Source: Ilumatobacter sp.
Lineage (GTDB): Bacteria; Actinomycetota; Acidimicrobiia; Acidimicrobiales; Ilumatobacteraceae
Length of the DNA: 52,141 nt
NCBI GenBank assembly: GCA_018666235.1
Contig: JABJAB010000020.1
Location: 1-52,141 of the forward strand
Direction of reading: 5' to 3'
Shown here piece by piece: positions 34,530 to 42,816 of the stretch. Within the stretch, counting starts at the first letter, position 1. Every line of letters starts with the position of its first letter. A program made the position numbers and the translations under genes. The notes beneath the pieces were generated by a model that saw only the letters and a program-made list of their open reading frames with translations, was not told the origin of the DNA and did no database searches.

Positions 34530-35588
34530 TTAGACAAACGGTGTTGCGACGACGCGGCCGGCAAGCGTTTTGCCCCGGACGTCGATGTCGACCAGGTCGC
34601 CTTCGGCCGTTGTCGGTGGGAGAAATGCAAGTGCGATGCCGTGCCCAAGAATCGGTGAAAAGTTGCCGCTGGTCACTTCCCCGACGGCGACACCGTTGAC
34701 GAGCACAGTGCAACCCGTGCGGGCCGGCCTCCGCCCGTCGGTTGCGATGCCGAACAGTCGTCGGGTGACACCATCACTGCGCTCTGACAACGCGGCGTCC
34801 TTGCCGATGAATGTTGGCTTCTCCCAGGCCACGACCCATCCGAGATCGGCCTGCAACGAGGTGATGCCGCGGCCGAGTTCCTGGCCGTGCAACGGCAGCG
34901 CCGACTCAAGTCGGAGCGTGTCGCGGGCACCGAGACCGGCCGGAGTGATTCCTGCGCCGATGAGTGCGTCCCACAGTGATCCGGCTGATGCCGCCGGGAC
35001 AGCAATCTCGACGCCAGGCTCCCCCGTGTAGCCCGTTCCGGCGACGACACATGGTGCGCCGTGCCAGTCGCAGTGCGTCACGCGGAAGCGGCCGGTGGCG
35101 GCCGCCTCGGGGAACACTGTGGCCAGGACGGTCTTGGCTTCGGGGCCTTGGACAGCGATGACGGCGCGATCATGGGTCGTCTCGATGCCCCCGAGGGCAG
35201 CGACCACATCGTCGGTATTGGACGCATTTGGCATGACATCGAACACGTCGGGATCACCATCGGCCCGGGGATGCCACCACACGATGATGTCGTCGAGCAC
35301 GGATGCGTCGTGCGCGTCGAGCAGGTGTGTGTACTGGGCTCGCCCGGGTGTGATCTTTCGGAGATCGTTGGTCAGTGTGGTCTGGAGCCGGTCGAAGGCG
35401 CCGTCGCCTGTGATGCGGACTGAGCCAAGATGCGACACGTCGAACATTGCGGCGCCACGGCGACACGCGAGGTGCTCGTTGATCGTGCCCGACGGGTAGG
35501 CGATGGGCATTTCCCATCCGCCGAACTCGACGAGGCTGGCGTCAAGAGCTTGGTGCTGCTCGACCAGGGGTGACCGCTCGAGTGTCAT
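34530..35588 (-). CDS. gcvT: Aminomethyltransferase (glycine cleavage T-protein)
   Basis: A 352-residue folate-dependent T-protein that moves the C1 unit from GcvH to tetrahydrofolate. The N-terminal FGGWEMPIAYPSG, FDVSHLG and LTNDLRKI, the folate-site region GTGYTGEPGVEIAVP and C-terminal EVTSGNFSP are typical. It is seven bases downstream of the MerR gene, at the end of a long minus-strand gene run. Confidence 0.95.
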   Translation of the reverse strand: MTLERSPLVEQHQALDASLVEFGGWEMPIAYPSGTINEHLACRRGAAMFDVSHLGSVRITGDGAFDRLQTTLTNDLRKITPGRAQYTHLLDAHDASVLDDIIVWWHPRADGDPDVFDVMPNASNTDDVVAALGGIETTHDRAVIAVQGPEAKTVLATVFPEAAATGRFRVTHCDWHGAPCVVAGTGYTGEPGVEIAVPAASAGSLWDALIGAGITPAGLGARDTLRLESALPLHGQELGRGITSLQADLGWVVAWEKPTFIGKDAALSERSDGVTRRLFGIATDGRRPARTGCTVLVNGVAVGEVTSGNFSPILGHGIALAFLPPTTAEGDLVDIDVRGKTLAGRVVATPFV

Positions 35589-35595
35589 GTGATGC

Positions 35596-36099
35596 TCAGC
35601 CGATCCGGCGATGCGGCTGATCGTCGAGAATTTCCGAGGCGATGTCGGCGACGTCCGCTTCGAGTTCGTTCTTCATTCCGCTCATGGAGAACACCATGTT
35701 GAGGACGCCCTGGCCATTTTTCAACACGTCGATGAGCTCGCCGTCATCACAGACCTGCACGCTCTCGCCTTCGATGACAAGGTGCGCCGAGGCAATGTCG
35801 GTGGCGACGTGCTCACGGAGGTAGTCGAACACTTTGCGGACTTGTTCCAGTTTGATCCCGGCGTCGAGCAGCTTCTTGATCGTCTTGAGTTCGAGCAGAT
35901 CGGTGTAGGAGTACCGACGACGGCTACCGCTACCACTGGCATCACTGAGCGATGGGCGGATCAGGTCGGTGCGAGCCCAATAATCGAGCTGGCGATACGA
36001 GATGCCGACGACGCTGGCGGTTTGCGTGCCGCTGTAGCCCAGCGATTCGGCGAGCCGCTTGTCGATGTCGGACAGCGGGGTCCCTGCGATACGTGTCAT
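35596..36099 (-). CDS. MerR-family regulator, Rv1830-like
   Basis: A 167-residue regulator. The winged-helix MerR domain is seen in VVGISYRQLDYWARTDLIRPS and RRYSYTDLLELKTIKKLLDAGI, followed by a coiled dimer helix and a C-terminal domain with no metal cysteines. It closely resembles mycobacterial Rv1830, including its place after a DUF151 nuclease. ATG 36099 was chosen for its GGAGG site seven bases upstream. A 20 bp inverted repeat just upstream may be its own operator. The signal it senses is unknown. Confidence 0.92.
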   Translation of the reverse strand: MTRIAGTPLSDIDKRLAESLGYSGTQTASVVGISYRQLDYWARTDLIRPSLSDASGSGSRRRYSYTDLLELKTIKKLLDAGIKLEQVRKVFDYLREHVATDIASAHLVIEGESVQVCDDGELIDVLKNGQGVLNMVFSMSGMKNELEADVADIASEILDDQPHRRIG

Positions 36100-36112
36100 G
36101 TGATTGCCTCCG

Positions 36113-36132
36113 GTTCGTTGTTGCCAACGAAC
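36113..36132. promoter_or_regulatory. Perfect 20 bp inverted repeat upstream of MerR gene
   Basis: GTTCGTTG (36113-36120) and CAACGAAC (36125-36132) flank a four-base centre, immediately upstream of the ribosome site of the Rv1830-like gene. The size and spacing fit a dimeric regulator; autoregulation is an inference. Confidence 0.45.
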
Positions 36133-36250
36133 GAACAGATTGTGCTGCGGCACCACAGTTTCGTAGTTACAGCAGTGTGAGATCGTGAACCTTACGGATC
36201 GGACGCGCGACCGTCAACCTTTTGTCGAGACTTCGTCTCTCGGGTGTTGG

Positions 36251-36739
36251 TCAGGCCTCGAAGTCTTCGGGGCTGACGTTGTCGAGGAAATCCTTGAAGT
36301 CGTCGATGATTTCGGCAGCATCGACTTCCGGTTCGGCCGGTGCTTCTTGGGCTTCGGCTGCCATCAACTCGTCGGTGGCGAAGAGCGGCGCGTTGCATCG
36401 AACGGCGAGTGCAACGGCATCGGAAGGCCGCGCCGAGATGACCTTGTCACCCGACGGGCTCGACAGGTACACCTCGGCATGAAACGTCCGATCGCGCATT
36501 TCCGTGACGACGACCTGATCGACTGTTGCCCCCAGTTCGCCGAGGGTGATCAAGAACAGATCATGCGTGAGCGGACGCGGCGGCTCGACTCCTTCGAGCG
36601 CGTAGTGAATCGCAGAGGCTTCGGGCGTGCCGATGTAGATCGGGAGCAGCCTTCGGTCGCCATCCTGCTCACGGAGCAACATCATGGGTGTATTGGCTGG
36701 CACTTCGACGCGGACACCGACCAATTCGAGAGGGATCAC
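36251..36739 (-). CDS. Bifunctional nuclease family protein (DUF151), Rv1829-like
   Basis: A 162-residue protein. Conserved DUF151 blocks are present: VRVEVPANTPMMLLRE, LPIYIGTPEASAI, GVEPPRPLTHDL and ISARPSDAVALAVR. An acidic tail of about 40 residues is added. Plant and bacterial members show nuclease activity; mycobacterial function is unclear. The GTG at 36739 gives the family N-terminus. It sits between two MerR genes, as in mycobacteria. Confidence 0.9.
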   Translation of the reverse strand: MIPLELVGVRVEVPANTPMMLLREQDGDRRLLPIYIGTPEASAIHYALEGVEPPRPLTHDLFLITLGELGATVDQVVVTEMRDRTFHAEVYLSSPSGDKVISARPSDAVALAVRCNAPLFATDELMAAEAQEAPAEPEVDAAEIIDDFKDFLDNVSPEDFEA

Positions 36740-36753
36740 TCTCCCGATCGTAC

Positions 36754-37644
36754 TCAGTCTTCGTAGTGCTGGCGCATCGTTGATCGCATCAGGGCCGAGC
36801 GCAGTTGGCCGCCGATTTGTTCCATCTCGGTGAGTTGCTGGCGTGCCTGCTCGCGAGACCCCGGATTGCGCTGCCGTAACAGCGGCTGAATCATCTGTTC
36901 GAACAGGCCGGCTTCGCGATCCGCAGCCACTTTCCATCCGCGAAGGTGCCGCGCATCGAAGCCTGCGTCGAGGAACCGCTTGGCGATCGTGGCGACCTCA
37001 AGTGCGTCCTCGCCATACATGCCACCTGATCCGCGGATACCGGTGACGACGCCGTAGGACTCGAGGTTTTCGAGCGCAGCGGCATCGATCGATGCCATCG
37101 AGCACAGCTCGTCACGCGTGAGCGCAACGCTGGGCAGCGACGACGGTGCTGCGACATCGGCAACAGGTTCGGGCGAGGGTGGAATCGGGGTGTTGGCCGG
37201 CGCCAGATCGTCGACCTTGGCGCTGGACTCGGTCGCGTCTGTGGGCGTGTCGCCGGTGTCGGTGCGCGCGAACAGGGCCTCTGCGCCGGTCGGCGGCGCT
37301 GACGCGCCGGATGCGATCAGCGTGGCCGCAGGGTGCGCGGCAACAGCGTCGTCGTCGGGCATGTTGCGAATGCCTCGGGGGCGCCGGATCTCGCTCGTCG
37401 GGTCGATCTCGCCTGAATCCAGCCGGTCTTTGATGACGCGTAATGGCAAGTAGTTCTCGCGCTGCTCACGCAGGATGCAGCGCAGTAATTCAACGTCGTC
37501 GTCGTAGAACTTGCGATACCCCGACGGCGTGCGCTCAGGGTCGATCAGACCCTGACTCTCGAGGAAACGGATCTTCGAGATCGTGACGTCGGGAAACTCC
37601 TCGAGCAGCAGTGCGAGTACTTCACCAATGGAGAGATGCGACAT
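36754..37644 (-). CDS. MerR-family regulator, Rv1828-like
   Basis: A 296-residue regulator. The N-terminal MerR domain has SIGEVLALLLEEFPDVTISK, IRFLESQGLIDPERTPSGYR and YLPLRVIKDRLDSG. A long Ala/Pro linker (about 95-165) leads to a second helical domain that ends in a conserved RQNPGSREQARQQL-like region. Rv1828 shows the same plan. ATG 37644 given; ATG 37674, overlapping the FHA stop, is equally possible. The ligand is unknown. Confidence 0.9.
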   Translation of the reverse strand: MSHLSIGEVLALLLEEFPDVTISKIRFLESQGLIDPERTPSGYRKFYDDDVELLRCILREQRENYLPLRVIKDRLDSGEIDPTSEIRRPRGIRNMPDDDAVAAHPAATLIASGASAPPTGAEALFARTDTGDTPTDATESSAKVDDLAPANTPIPPSPEPVADVAAPSSLPSVALTRDELCSMASIDAAALENLESYGVVTGIRGSGGMYGEDALEVATIAKRFLDAGFDARHLRGWKVAADREAGLFEQMIQPLLRQRNPGSREQARQQLTEMEQIGGQLRSALMRSTMRQHYED

Positions 37645-37666
37645 CGATGCGGTCCTGCCCGGCAGG

Positions 37667-38155
37667 TCAGCCATCGTTCCGCTCGAAGAAGACCAGTCTG
37701 AACTTGCCAATCTGAACCTCGTCGCCGTGATGCAGCAGCATGCGGTCGATACGTTCCTGATTGACATACGTGCCGTTGAGCGAGCCGGCGTCGCTGGCGA
37801 CGTAGCCGTCGGCAGTGCGCTCGATCTCGGCATGACGTCGAGACACGGTGATGTCGTCAAGGCTGATCTCGCTGTTGGGGTGGCGTCCCATTCGGGTCAC
37901 ATCCTCGTCGAGCGGGAATCGGGCGCCGGCTTGCGCTCCGGCACGGACGATGAGGACACCGATCTCGGTTGAGAGTTCACCGACCGGAACCACGATGTCG
38001 TCCTTCGGCCCAGGAGCATCTTGTAACGGATCGATTGCGGTGAGGGTGATGGTTCGATCGCCAAGTGAATCCAAGGGTTCGCCGCAGCTTGAGCAGAACG
38101 TGCTCTCGGGCGGGTTGCGATGGCCGCATTGGTTGCAGAAGACGTAGGTGCTCAT
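37667..38155 (-). CDS. FHA-domain protein, GarA-like, with N-terminal zinc ribbon
   Basis: A 162-residue protein. An N-terminal four-cysteine zinc ribbon (Cys7, 10, 21, 24) comes first, then a Thr-containing linker (TITLT, 35-39). The FHA domain has phosphothreonine-binding residues Arg91, Ser105, Arg106, His108 and Asn127. The FHA part closely matches mycobacterial GarA/OdhI, which control 2-oxoglutarate metabolism through Ser/Thr kinases; GarA itself has no zinc ribbon. Genomic position between gcvH and a MerR gene is as in mycobacteria. Confidence 0.92.
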   Translation of the reverse strand: MSTYVFCNQCGHRNPPESTFCSSCGEPLDSLGDRTITLTAIDPLQDAPGPKDDIVVPVGELSTEIGVLIVRAGAQAGARFPLDEDVTRMGRHPNSEISLDDITVSRRHAEIERTADGYVASDAGSLNGTYVNQERIDRMLLHHGDEVQIGKFRLVFFERNDG

Positions 38156-38159
38156 GAGC

Positions 38160-38540
38160 TCAGCCTTCGGTGAGCGCCCTGTAGGCGGCGGCGTCCATCA
38201 GTTCGTCAAGTTGGGCCGCGTCGGAATATTGAATTGAGCAGATCCAACCCTCACCGTAAGGGTCACTGTTGAGGAGTTCGGGCTGATCATCGAGCGCCTC
38301 GTTCACGGCAGAGATGACACCCGACACTGGGGCATAGATGTCACTGACTGACTTCGTGCTCTCAACCTCAGTGAAGGAGTCACCCAAGACCACGGTCGTT
38401 CCCTGCTCGGGAACCTCGACAAACACCACATCGCCGAGCGAATCCTGGGCATATTCGGTGATGCCGATCGTGACGACGTTGCCGTCTTGGCGGATCCACT
38501 CGTGGTCTGACGAGTAGCGGAGGTCAGCTGGAACGTTCAT
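38160..38540 (-). CDS. gcvH: Glycine cleavage system H protein
   Basis: A 126-residue lipoyl carrier shuttling the aminomethyl intermediate between P- and T-proteins. Lys63 in EVESTKSVSDIYAP is the lipoylation site. ATG start; the stop is four bases from the FHA gene, and the pgsA-like gene lies 21 bases upstream. Confidence 0.97.
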   Translation of the reverse strand: MNVPADLRYSSDHEWIRQDGNVVTIGITEYAQDSLGDVVFVEVPEQGTTVVLGDSFTEVESTKSVSDIYAPVSGVISAVNEALDDQPELLNSDPYGEGWICSIQYSDAAQLDELMDAAAYRALTEG

Positions 38541-38561
38541 CGGTGCTTACCGTAGCGAGAA

Positions 38562-39209
38562 TCACTGCCCGGAAGGAACCCGATCTGCGCGATGTTGGCG
38601 CCCGGCCGCAATCCCAGCTCGGACCTGGGGAATGTAGGCGATGCCGGTCCAGTAGCTGAGGGCGAGCCCCGGGATGCCGGTGACCCACGCAACGACGGCA
38701 AAGAAGTCCGACTCCGACACGCCTGCTTCGCTGATCAAGAAGCTCGGAACCGCCGCCATGAGCAGGAAGGTCGCCGTCTTGCCCCACCAGGTGACATCGA
38801 ATCGTTCCATGCCAAAAAGCAGTGTCGCAATCGTCATCATCGCGCCCACTGCCACTTCGCGGAACAACACTGCGACAGCGAACCAGACAGGGATGCTGCC
38901 GTCGATGACGATGGCAATCACCGACACGAAGAAGAAGAGACGGTCGACGGTCGGGTCGAAGATCTTGCCGAACTCGCTCACCTGGTCGAAACGTCGAGCG
39001 ATATAGCCGTCGATCCAATCGGTGCTCGCCAGCGCCACGAGCATCCACGCCGCTCCTGCGCGGTTGTCCTGGACAAACAGGAGCCAGAGAAAGATTGGGA
39101 GGCACAGCAACCGCAGGAGCGTGAAGGCATTGGGGGCCGTCCACAGATTGTCGAAGAGACCGGCCGAGTCGCTGTCGGATGTTTGAGCGGTCTCGTCGTC
39201 GCTGGTCAC
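38562..39209 (-). CDS. CDP-alcohol phosphatidyltransferase (PgsA-like)
   Basis: A 215-residue membrane enzyme that transfers a phosphatidyl group from CDP-diacylglycerol to an alcohol. The motif D-x2-DG-x2-AR-x8-G-x3-D-x3-D is complete (Asp64, Asp67, Gly68, Ala71, Arg72, Gly81, Asp85, Asp89). There are five to six helices. Whether the acceptor is glycerol-3-phosphate (PgsA) or another alcohol is uncertain. GTG 39209 selected; the frame upstream overlaps the divergent HIT gene. First gene of the minus-strand glycine-cleavage run. Confidence 0.88.
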   Translation of the reverse strand: MTSDDETAQTSDSDSAGLFDNLWTAPNAFTLLRLLCLPIFLWLLFVQDNRAGAAWMLVALASTDWIDGYIARRFDQVSEFGKIFDPTVDRLFFFVSVIAIVIDGSIPVWFAVAVLFREVAVGAMMTIATLLFGMERFDVTWWGKTATFLLMAAVPSFLISEAGVSESDFFAVVAWVTGIPGLALSYWTGIAYIPQVRAGIAAGRQHRADRVPSGQ

Positions 39210-39245
39210 ATCTCGATCGTACGGCGCGCGTACTGTGGCGCGGGT

Positions 39246-39638
39246 ATGAGCACCGTCTTCACCATGATCATCAACGGCGATATTCCCGGGACCTTCGTGC
39301 ATCGCGATGACCGCTGCGTTGCATTCATGTCGATCAATCCAATGACACCGGGACACGCGCTCGTCGTACCCATTGAGGAGATCGATCATTGGATCGACGC
39401 TTCTCCCGAGTTGTCGACGCACCTGTTCGAGGTATCCCGCCGCATTGCCAAGGCCCAGGAGCGTGCCTTCGGCTGCGAAAAGGTCGGGCTGATAATCGCC
39501 GGCTACGAGGTGCCGCACGCCCATATCCACCTGGTGCCAACCAACGAGATGAGCGAACTCTCGTTTGCGAATGCTGCTGCGCATGTCGACCGCAGCGACC
39601 TTGAAGATTGGGCTGCTCGAATCATCGCTGCACTCTGA
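39246..39638 (+). CDS. HIT-family nucleotide-binding protein
   Basis: A 130-residue histidine-triad protein with the catalytic motif HAHIHLV near residue 85. It probably hydrolyses nucleotidyl phosphoramidates or dinucleotides such as Ap4A. Compact HinT-like length. ATG start; divergent from pgsA with 36 bases between. Confidence 0.92.
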   Translation: MSTVFTMIINGDIPGTFVHRDDRCVAFMSINPMTPGHALVVPIEEIDHWIDASPELSTHLFEVSRRIAKAQERAFGCEKVGLIIAGYEVPHAHIHLVPTNEMSELSFANAAAHVDRSDLEDWAARIIAAL

Positions 39639-39653
39639 TCCAGAGCGGACGGC

Positions 39654-40376
39654 TCACATCGGGTTGAGGAGATCGGCGGCGTTGTTGCGGACGTTGTTCA
39701 CCTCGGTGGAGACAGCGTGCATCTTGAGCGCTCCAGCGTTGGAGGCAGAGAAGATGTCCGACAGTGCGTCGATGTCGTCGTTGCCTGGATCGAGCCACTC
39801 GTCCCACCGATCGCGCGGGACGAGCACCGGCATTCGGTCGTGTACTGGTGACATCAGGTCGTTGGCTGCAGTTGTGATCACCGTGGCGCTGTGCAGCCAA
39901 CGATGATCGGGATCTGACGGGTCCTTCCACGCGGCCCAGAGGCCTGCGACTGCGAGCGGTTCGCCGTCGACGCGGTGGATGAACATGGGCTGCTTGAGCG
40001 ACGCGACCTTGGCATTGCGCGGACCGTCAGCGGCGCCCGGTTTCCATTCGTAGAACCCGTCCATCGGGATAATCACACGCTTGTTCTTCACCAACCCGCG
40101 AAACGACGGCTTCTCGGTGAGCGTCTCGGCGCGGGCGTTGATCATCCGCGCGCCAATCTTGCGCTCCTTGGCCCAGCTGGGAATCAGCCCCCAGTGGAAG
40201 GCCTGGACCGTCTTGTCGAGCGGCGCATCCGGATATGCAGCGCGTGCAACGACGCCGTAGACGTCGTGGGTCGGCGCGACATTGAAGTTTGCTCCGAGCG
40301 GCGCAACATCTGCGGTTGCGCCGAAGTAGGCCGCGATTGCATCGGGCGTACTGGTCGAGACGAACCGTCCGCACAT
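39654..40376 (-). CDS. SRAP family protein (HMCES/YedK abasic-site DNA crosslinker)
   Basis: A 240-residue SOS-response-associated-peptidase family protein. Met removal would expose Cys2 (MCGRF), which forms a stable thiazolidine link with abasic sites in single-stranded DNA. Other active-site parts are visible: RMINARAE (Asn80), GFYEW (Glu110) and the His in HDRMPV. ATG 40376 is fixed by the need for Cys2. It starts one base after the arsR stop, so it is co-transcribed with arsR, an unusual pairing. Confidence 0.93.
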   Translation of the reverse strand: MCGRFVSTSTPDAIAAYFGATADVAPLGANFNVAPTHDVYGVVARAAYPDAPLDKTVQAFHWGLIPSWAKERKIGARMINARAETLTEKPSFRGLVKNKRVIIPMDGFYEWKPGAADGPRNAKVASLKQPMFIHRVDGEPLAVAGLWAAWKDPSDPDHRWLHSATVITTAANDLMSPVHDRMPVLVPRDRWDEWLDPGNDDIDALSDIFSASNAGALKMHAVSTEVNNVRNNAADLLNPM

Positions 40377-40377
40377 G

Positions 40378-40764
40378 TCAGCTCGGCGAGTCGGCGATGG
40401 CGCCACTCAGGCTGCTGATAACGCCATCGATGGAGCCGGGGCTGAGCCGGTACCAAATCCAACGACCTCGTTTGTCACCTGCGACCAATCCGGCCTTGTT
40501 GAGCACCTTGAGATGGTGCGAAATCGTGGGCTGCGACTTGCCGATCGGCTCGACGAAGTCACAGGCACACACTTCGCCACTCGCCGACGACGCGATGATC
40601 GACAACATCTGAATACGAACCGGGTCAGCGATCGCGCTGAGTTGAACCGCAAGCGCTGTTGCGTCGCTGAGATCGAGGCGGGAGACACCGCCGCCGCAGC
40701 ACGGGGCGTCGGTGTTGGTCGGGACAGGCTTGGTCATATTGGTCATATTGGTCATATTGGTCAT
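40378..40764 (-). CDS. arsR: ArsR/SmtB-family arsenic-responsive repressor
   Basis: A 128-residue winged-helix repressor. The As(III)-sensing CxC is present in VCACDF (Cys66, Cys68), with an extra Cys22-Cys23 pair in the N-terminal arm. The recognition helix is in QPTISHHLKVLNKAGLV. Metal binding would release it from DNA. Four ATG codons in a 9-base repeat offer alternative starts; the outermost is given. It lies upstream of SRAP and downstream of arsJ on the same strand. Confidence 0.9.
   Translation of the reverse strand: MTNMTNMTNMTKPVPTNTDAPCCGGGVSRLDLSDATALAVQLSAIADPVRIQMLSIIASSASGEVCACDFVEPIGKSQPTISHHLKVLNKAGLVAGDKRGRWIWYRLSPGSIDGVISSLSGAIADSPS
40735..40764 (-). repeat. Nine-base tandem repeat over the arsR start
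   Basis: Three ATGACCAAT units and a fourth, incomplete/variant ATGACC, follow one another, encoding MTNMTNMTNMT. Each unit offers a start codon in the same frame (40764, 40755, 40746, 40737). Confidence 0.85.
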
Positions 40765-40831
40765 CGTTGGCGGGAAAGCTCGCTGGTGCACGTCATCGCT
40801 GACCGTGACGCTACTCGCCCACTCAGGTCTT

Positions 40832-41449
40832 CTATTGACGCGAGATTCGACGCCCGAGCGAGGTCTTGTGGACTTCATCGGCGCCGTCGTAGATTCGCGC
40901 TGCTCGTTCGTGGCTATACCAGTAGGCGAGAATCGTGTCGTCGGTGACGCCGAGGGCACCGTGGACCTGGATGGCCGTGTCGACCGCTTTGAGCATGGTG
41001 CCGGCAACGGAGAACTTGATTGCCGAAATCTGGTCACGTGCGCCTTTGGCTCCATCGGTATCGATCTTCCATGCTGCGTGCAGCGTCAACAGGCGGGCGC
41101 TTCGGATCTCGGCATCAAGCTCGGCAACCCAGTGCCGCACGATCTGCCGGTCAGCGAGGGTGTCTCCCTCGGCGGTGATGACCCGTTGGTTGGCGTACGC
41201 GCAGAGCAGACAGAAGGAACGGCTCGCGATACCGAGCCAGCGCATGCAGTGATGAATGCGCCTGGGACCGAGCCGCTCTTAGGCAGACGCCCATCTGGCG
41301 GACCCGTTGCTGCAGCGCCGCGACCTGCTCTGCGACAACCTCGCGGTGCCCGCGGAGGAACTCGCCTCGAGTGGAATCACCTCCTCGTCCATGGAAGCAT
41401 GGTCAATGGGGAGGATTGTCCGCATTGTGTCGGAGATCTCGAAGTCCAT
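40832..41449 (-). pseudogene. Acyl-CoA dehydrogenase remnant (internal deletion and frameshift)
   Basis: The N-terminal piece begins at ATG 41449 (MDFEISDTMR) and matches acyl-CoA dehydrogenases. After PLEA one base seems missing; in the shifted frame the match goes on (EFLRGHREVVAEQ, QRVRQMGV). The sequence then jumps at about 41285 to the C-terminal domain (ERLGPRRIHHCMRWLGIASR to the end at 40832), omitting roughly 200 residues. An in-frame TAA lies at the join. It separates arsJ from arsR. The product cannot be a working dehydrogenase. Confidence 0.85.
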
Positions 41450-41555
41450 GGGATGTCCCTTCGGCCGTGCTCGGCGCAACGTCGTTGCCTCCGCACGGTA
41501 AGCAAGCCTGCGCTTGCTGCCCAGTGCCGGAAGTCCCTGGTTGCAACGAGGTGTT

Positions 41556-42806
41556 CTAACTTTTCGGCGGGGCCGCTGAAACCGCGCGATCGACCGCCGG
41601 AAGCCGCAGCGTCAAGAGCCAGGTGACGCCCACGAAGGCCGCGGCACCCCAGAGTGCGACGGGGAGCCCGCCCCACAGGTAAAGCACACCTGACAGCAAC
41701 GTGCCGACAAAGCGTCCCACTGCATTTGCTGAGTAGTAGAAGCCGACATCGATAGATACGTCGTCTTCGTTGCTATAGGCAAGGATCAGATAGGAGTGGA
41801 CCGAAGAGTTCACGGCGAACGCCACGCCGAAGATGATGAGCCCGCCCACGATCACGGCGGTGACTGCGATGCCGGCTGTGACGAGGGCGGCGATTGTTAA
41901 TGCGATGAGGCCGAGGATCATCGCCCACCATCGAGCGCCGGCAACGTCGCGGTCGACCCCGTTGGCCTGGTCAGAGCCATCTGGTCGTGTCGAGCCGAGA
42001 ATACGAGGGGCCATCGACTGCACTCCCCCGTAGCCGATGACCCACGCGGCCAGAAAGCCGCCAACGGCGTAGAACGACCAGCCCAACTCCTCTTCGAGGA
42101 AAACTGGAAGTGCCACGACGAACCAGATGTCGCGAGAAGCGAACAGGAACACTCGGGCAGCAGACAGCCGGTTCACGGGGCCGGATTTGGAGAGAATTGA
42201 GCCGAGGGGCGTCCGCTTCTTCGACTTGCCGATGTCCTCGTTCAGCATTGCCATGATGGCGACGAGTGCGATACCAACGATCGCCGCGAGCGTCCAGAGC
42301 GCGGCCTCGTATCCAAGCGATGCAAGCAGCGCAGCGCCCAAGAAGAATCCGACGCCCTTCAAAGCGTTCTTGGAACCGGTCAGTATCGCGACCATCTTGA
42401 AGAGGGCACCGTCTTCGTCGCCGGCGACGAACTTGACCGCGCTTTTCGAACTCATTTTCGTGAGATCTTTGGCGACGCCTGACAGTGCCTGCACCGCCAT
42501 CACGAACACCACTGAGGTCCACTCGGCCCACGATTCTTGCTGCAGCGTGAGAGCAACCAAGGCGGCGACTTGGAGGCCCAGACCGACCCGCAAGGTGAGC
42601 CCGAGACCTGTTCGCGACCCGACCCAGCCGCCGATCAGATTGGTGACAATCCCCATGAATTCATAGGCGAGGAAGAGAAATGCAAGTACGACCGGCGAGT
42701 AGCCCAGTTCGTTGAAGTGCAGCAGCACCAACATGCGCAGGGCACCGTCGGTGAGCGTGAACGCCCAGTAACCGGCGGTGACCAGCGCGTAGTTGCGAAC
42801 GTTCAT
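41556..42806 (-). CDS. arsJ: Organoarsenical efflux MFS transporter ArsJ
   Basis: A 416-residue MFS protein with about twelve membrane segments. It starts with MNVRNYALVTAGYWAFTLTDG, nearly the ArsJ family opening. GFYYSANAVGRFVGTLLSG is typical of the later half. Known ArsJ exports 1-arseno-3-phosphoglycerate, which then falls apart to free arsenate. ATG 42806 lies ten bases after the GAPDH stop, the usual gapdh-arsJ pairing. Longer in-frame starts would overlap GAPDH and were rejected. Confidence 0.93.
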   Translation of the reverse strand: MNVRNYALVTAGYWAFTLTDGALRMLVLLHFNELGYSPVVLAFLFLAYEFMGIVTNLIGGWVGSRTGLGLTLRVGLGLQVAALVALTLQQESWAEWTSVVFVMAVQALSGVAKDLTKMSSKSAVKFVAGDEDGALFKMVAILTGSKNALKGVGFFLGAALLASLGYEAALWTLAAIVGIALVAIMAMLNEDIGKSKKRTPLGSILSKSGPVNRLSAARVFLFASRDIWFVVALPVFLEEELGWSFYAVGGFLAAWVIGYGGVQSMAPRILGSTRPDGSDQANGVDRDVAGARWWAMILGLIALTIAALVTAGIAVTAVIVGGLIIFGVAFAVNSSVHSYLILAYSNEDDVSIDVGFYYSANAVGRFVGTLLSGVLYLWGGLPVALWGAAAFVGVTWLLTLRLPAVDRAVSAAPPKS

Positions 42807-42816
42807 TGCTCGGTGG

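Noticed and set aside
41501..41518. Hairpin AGCAAGC/GCTTGCT as arsJ terminator
   Set aside because: Stem of seven pairs without a T run on the relevant strand; too weak to call.
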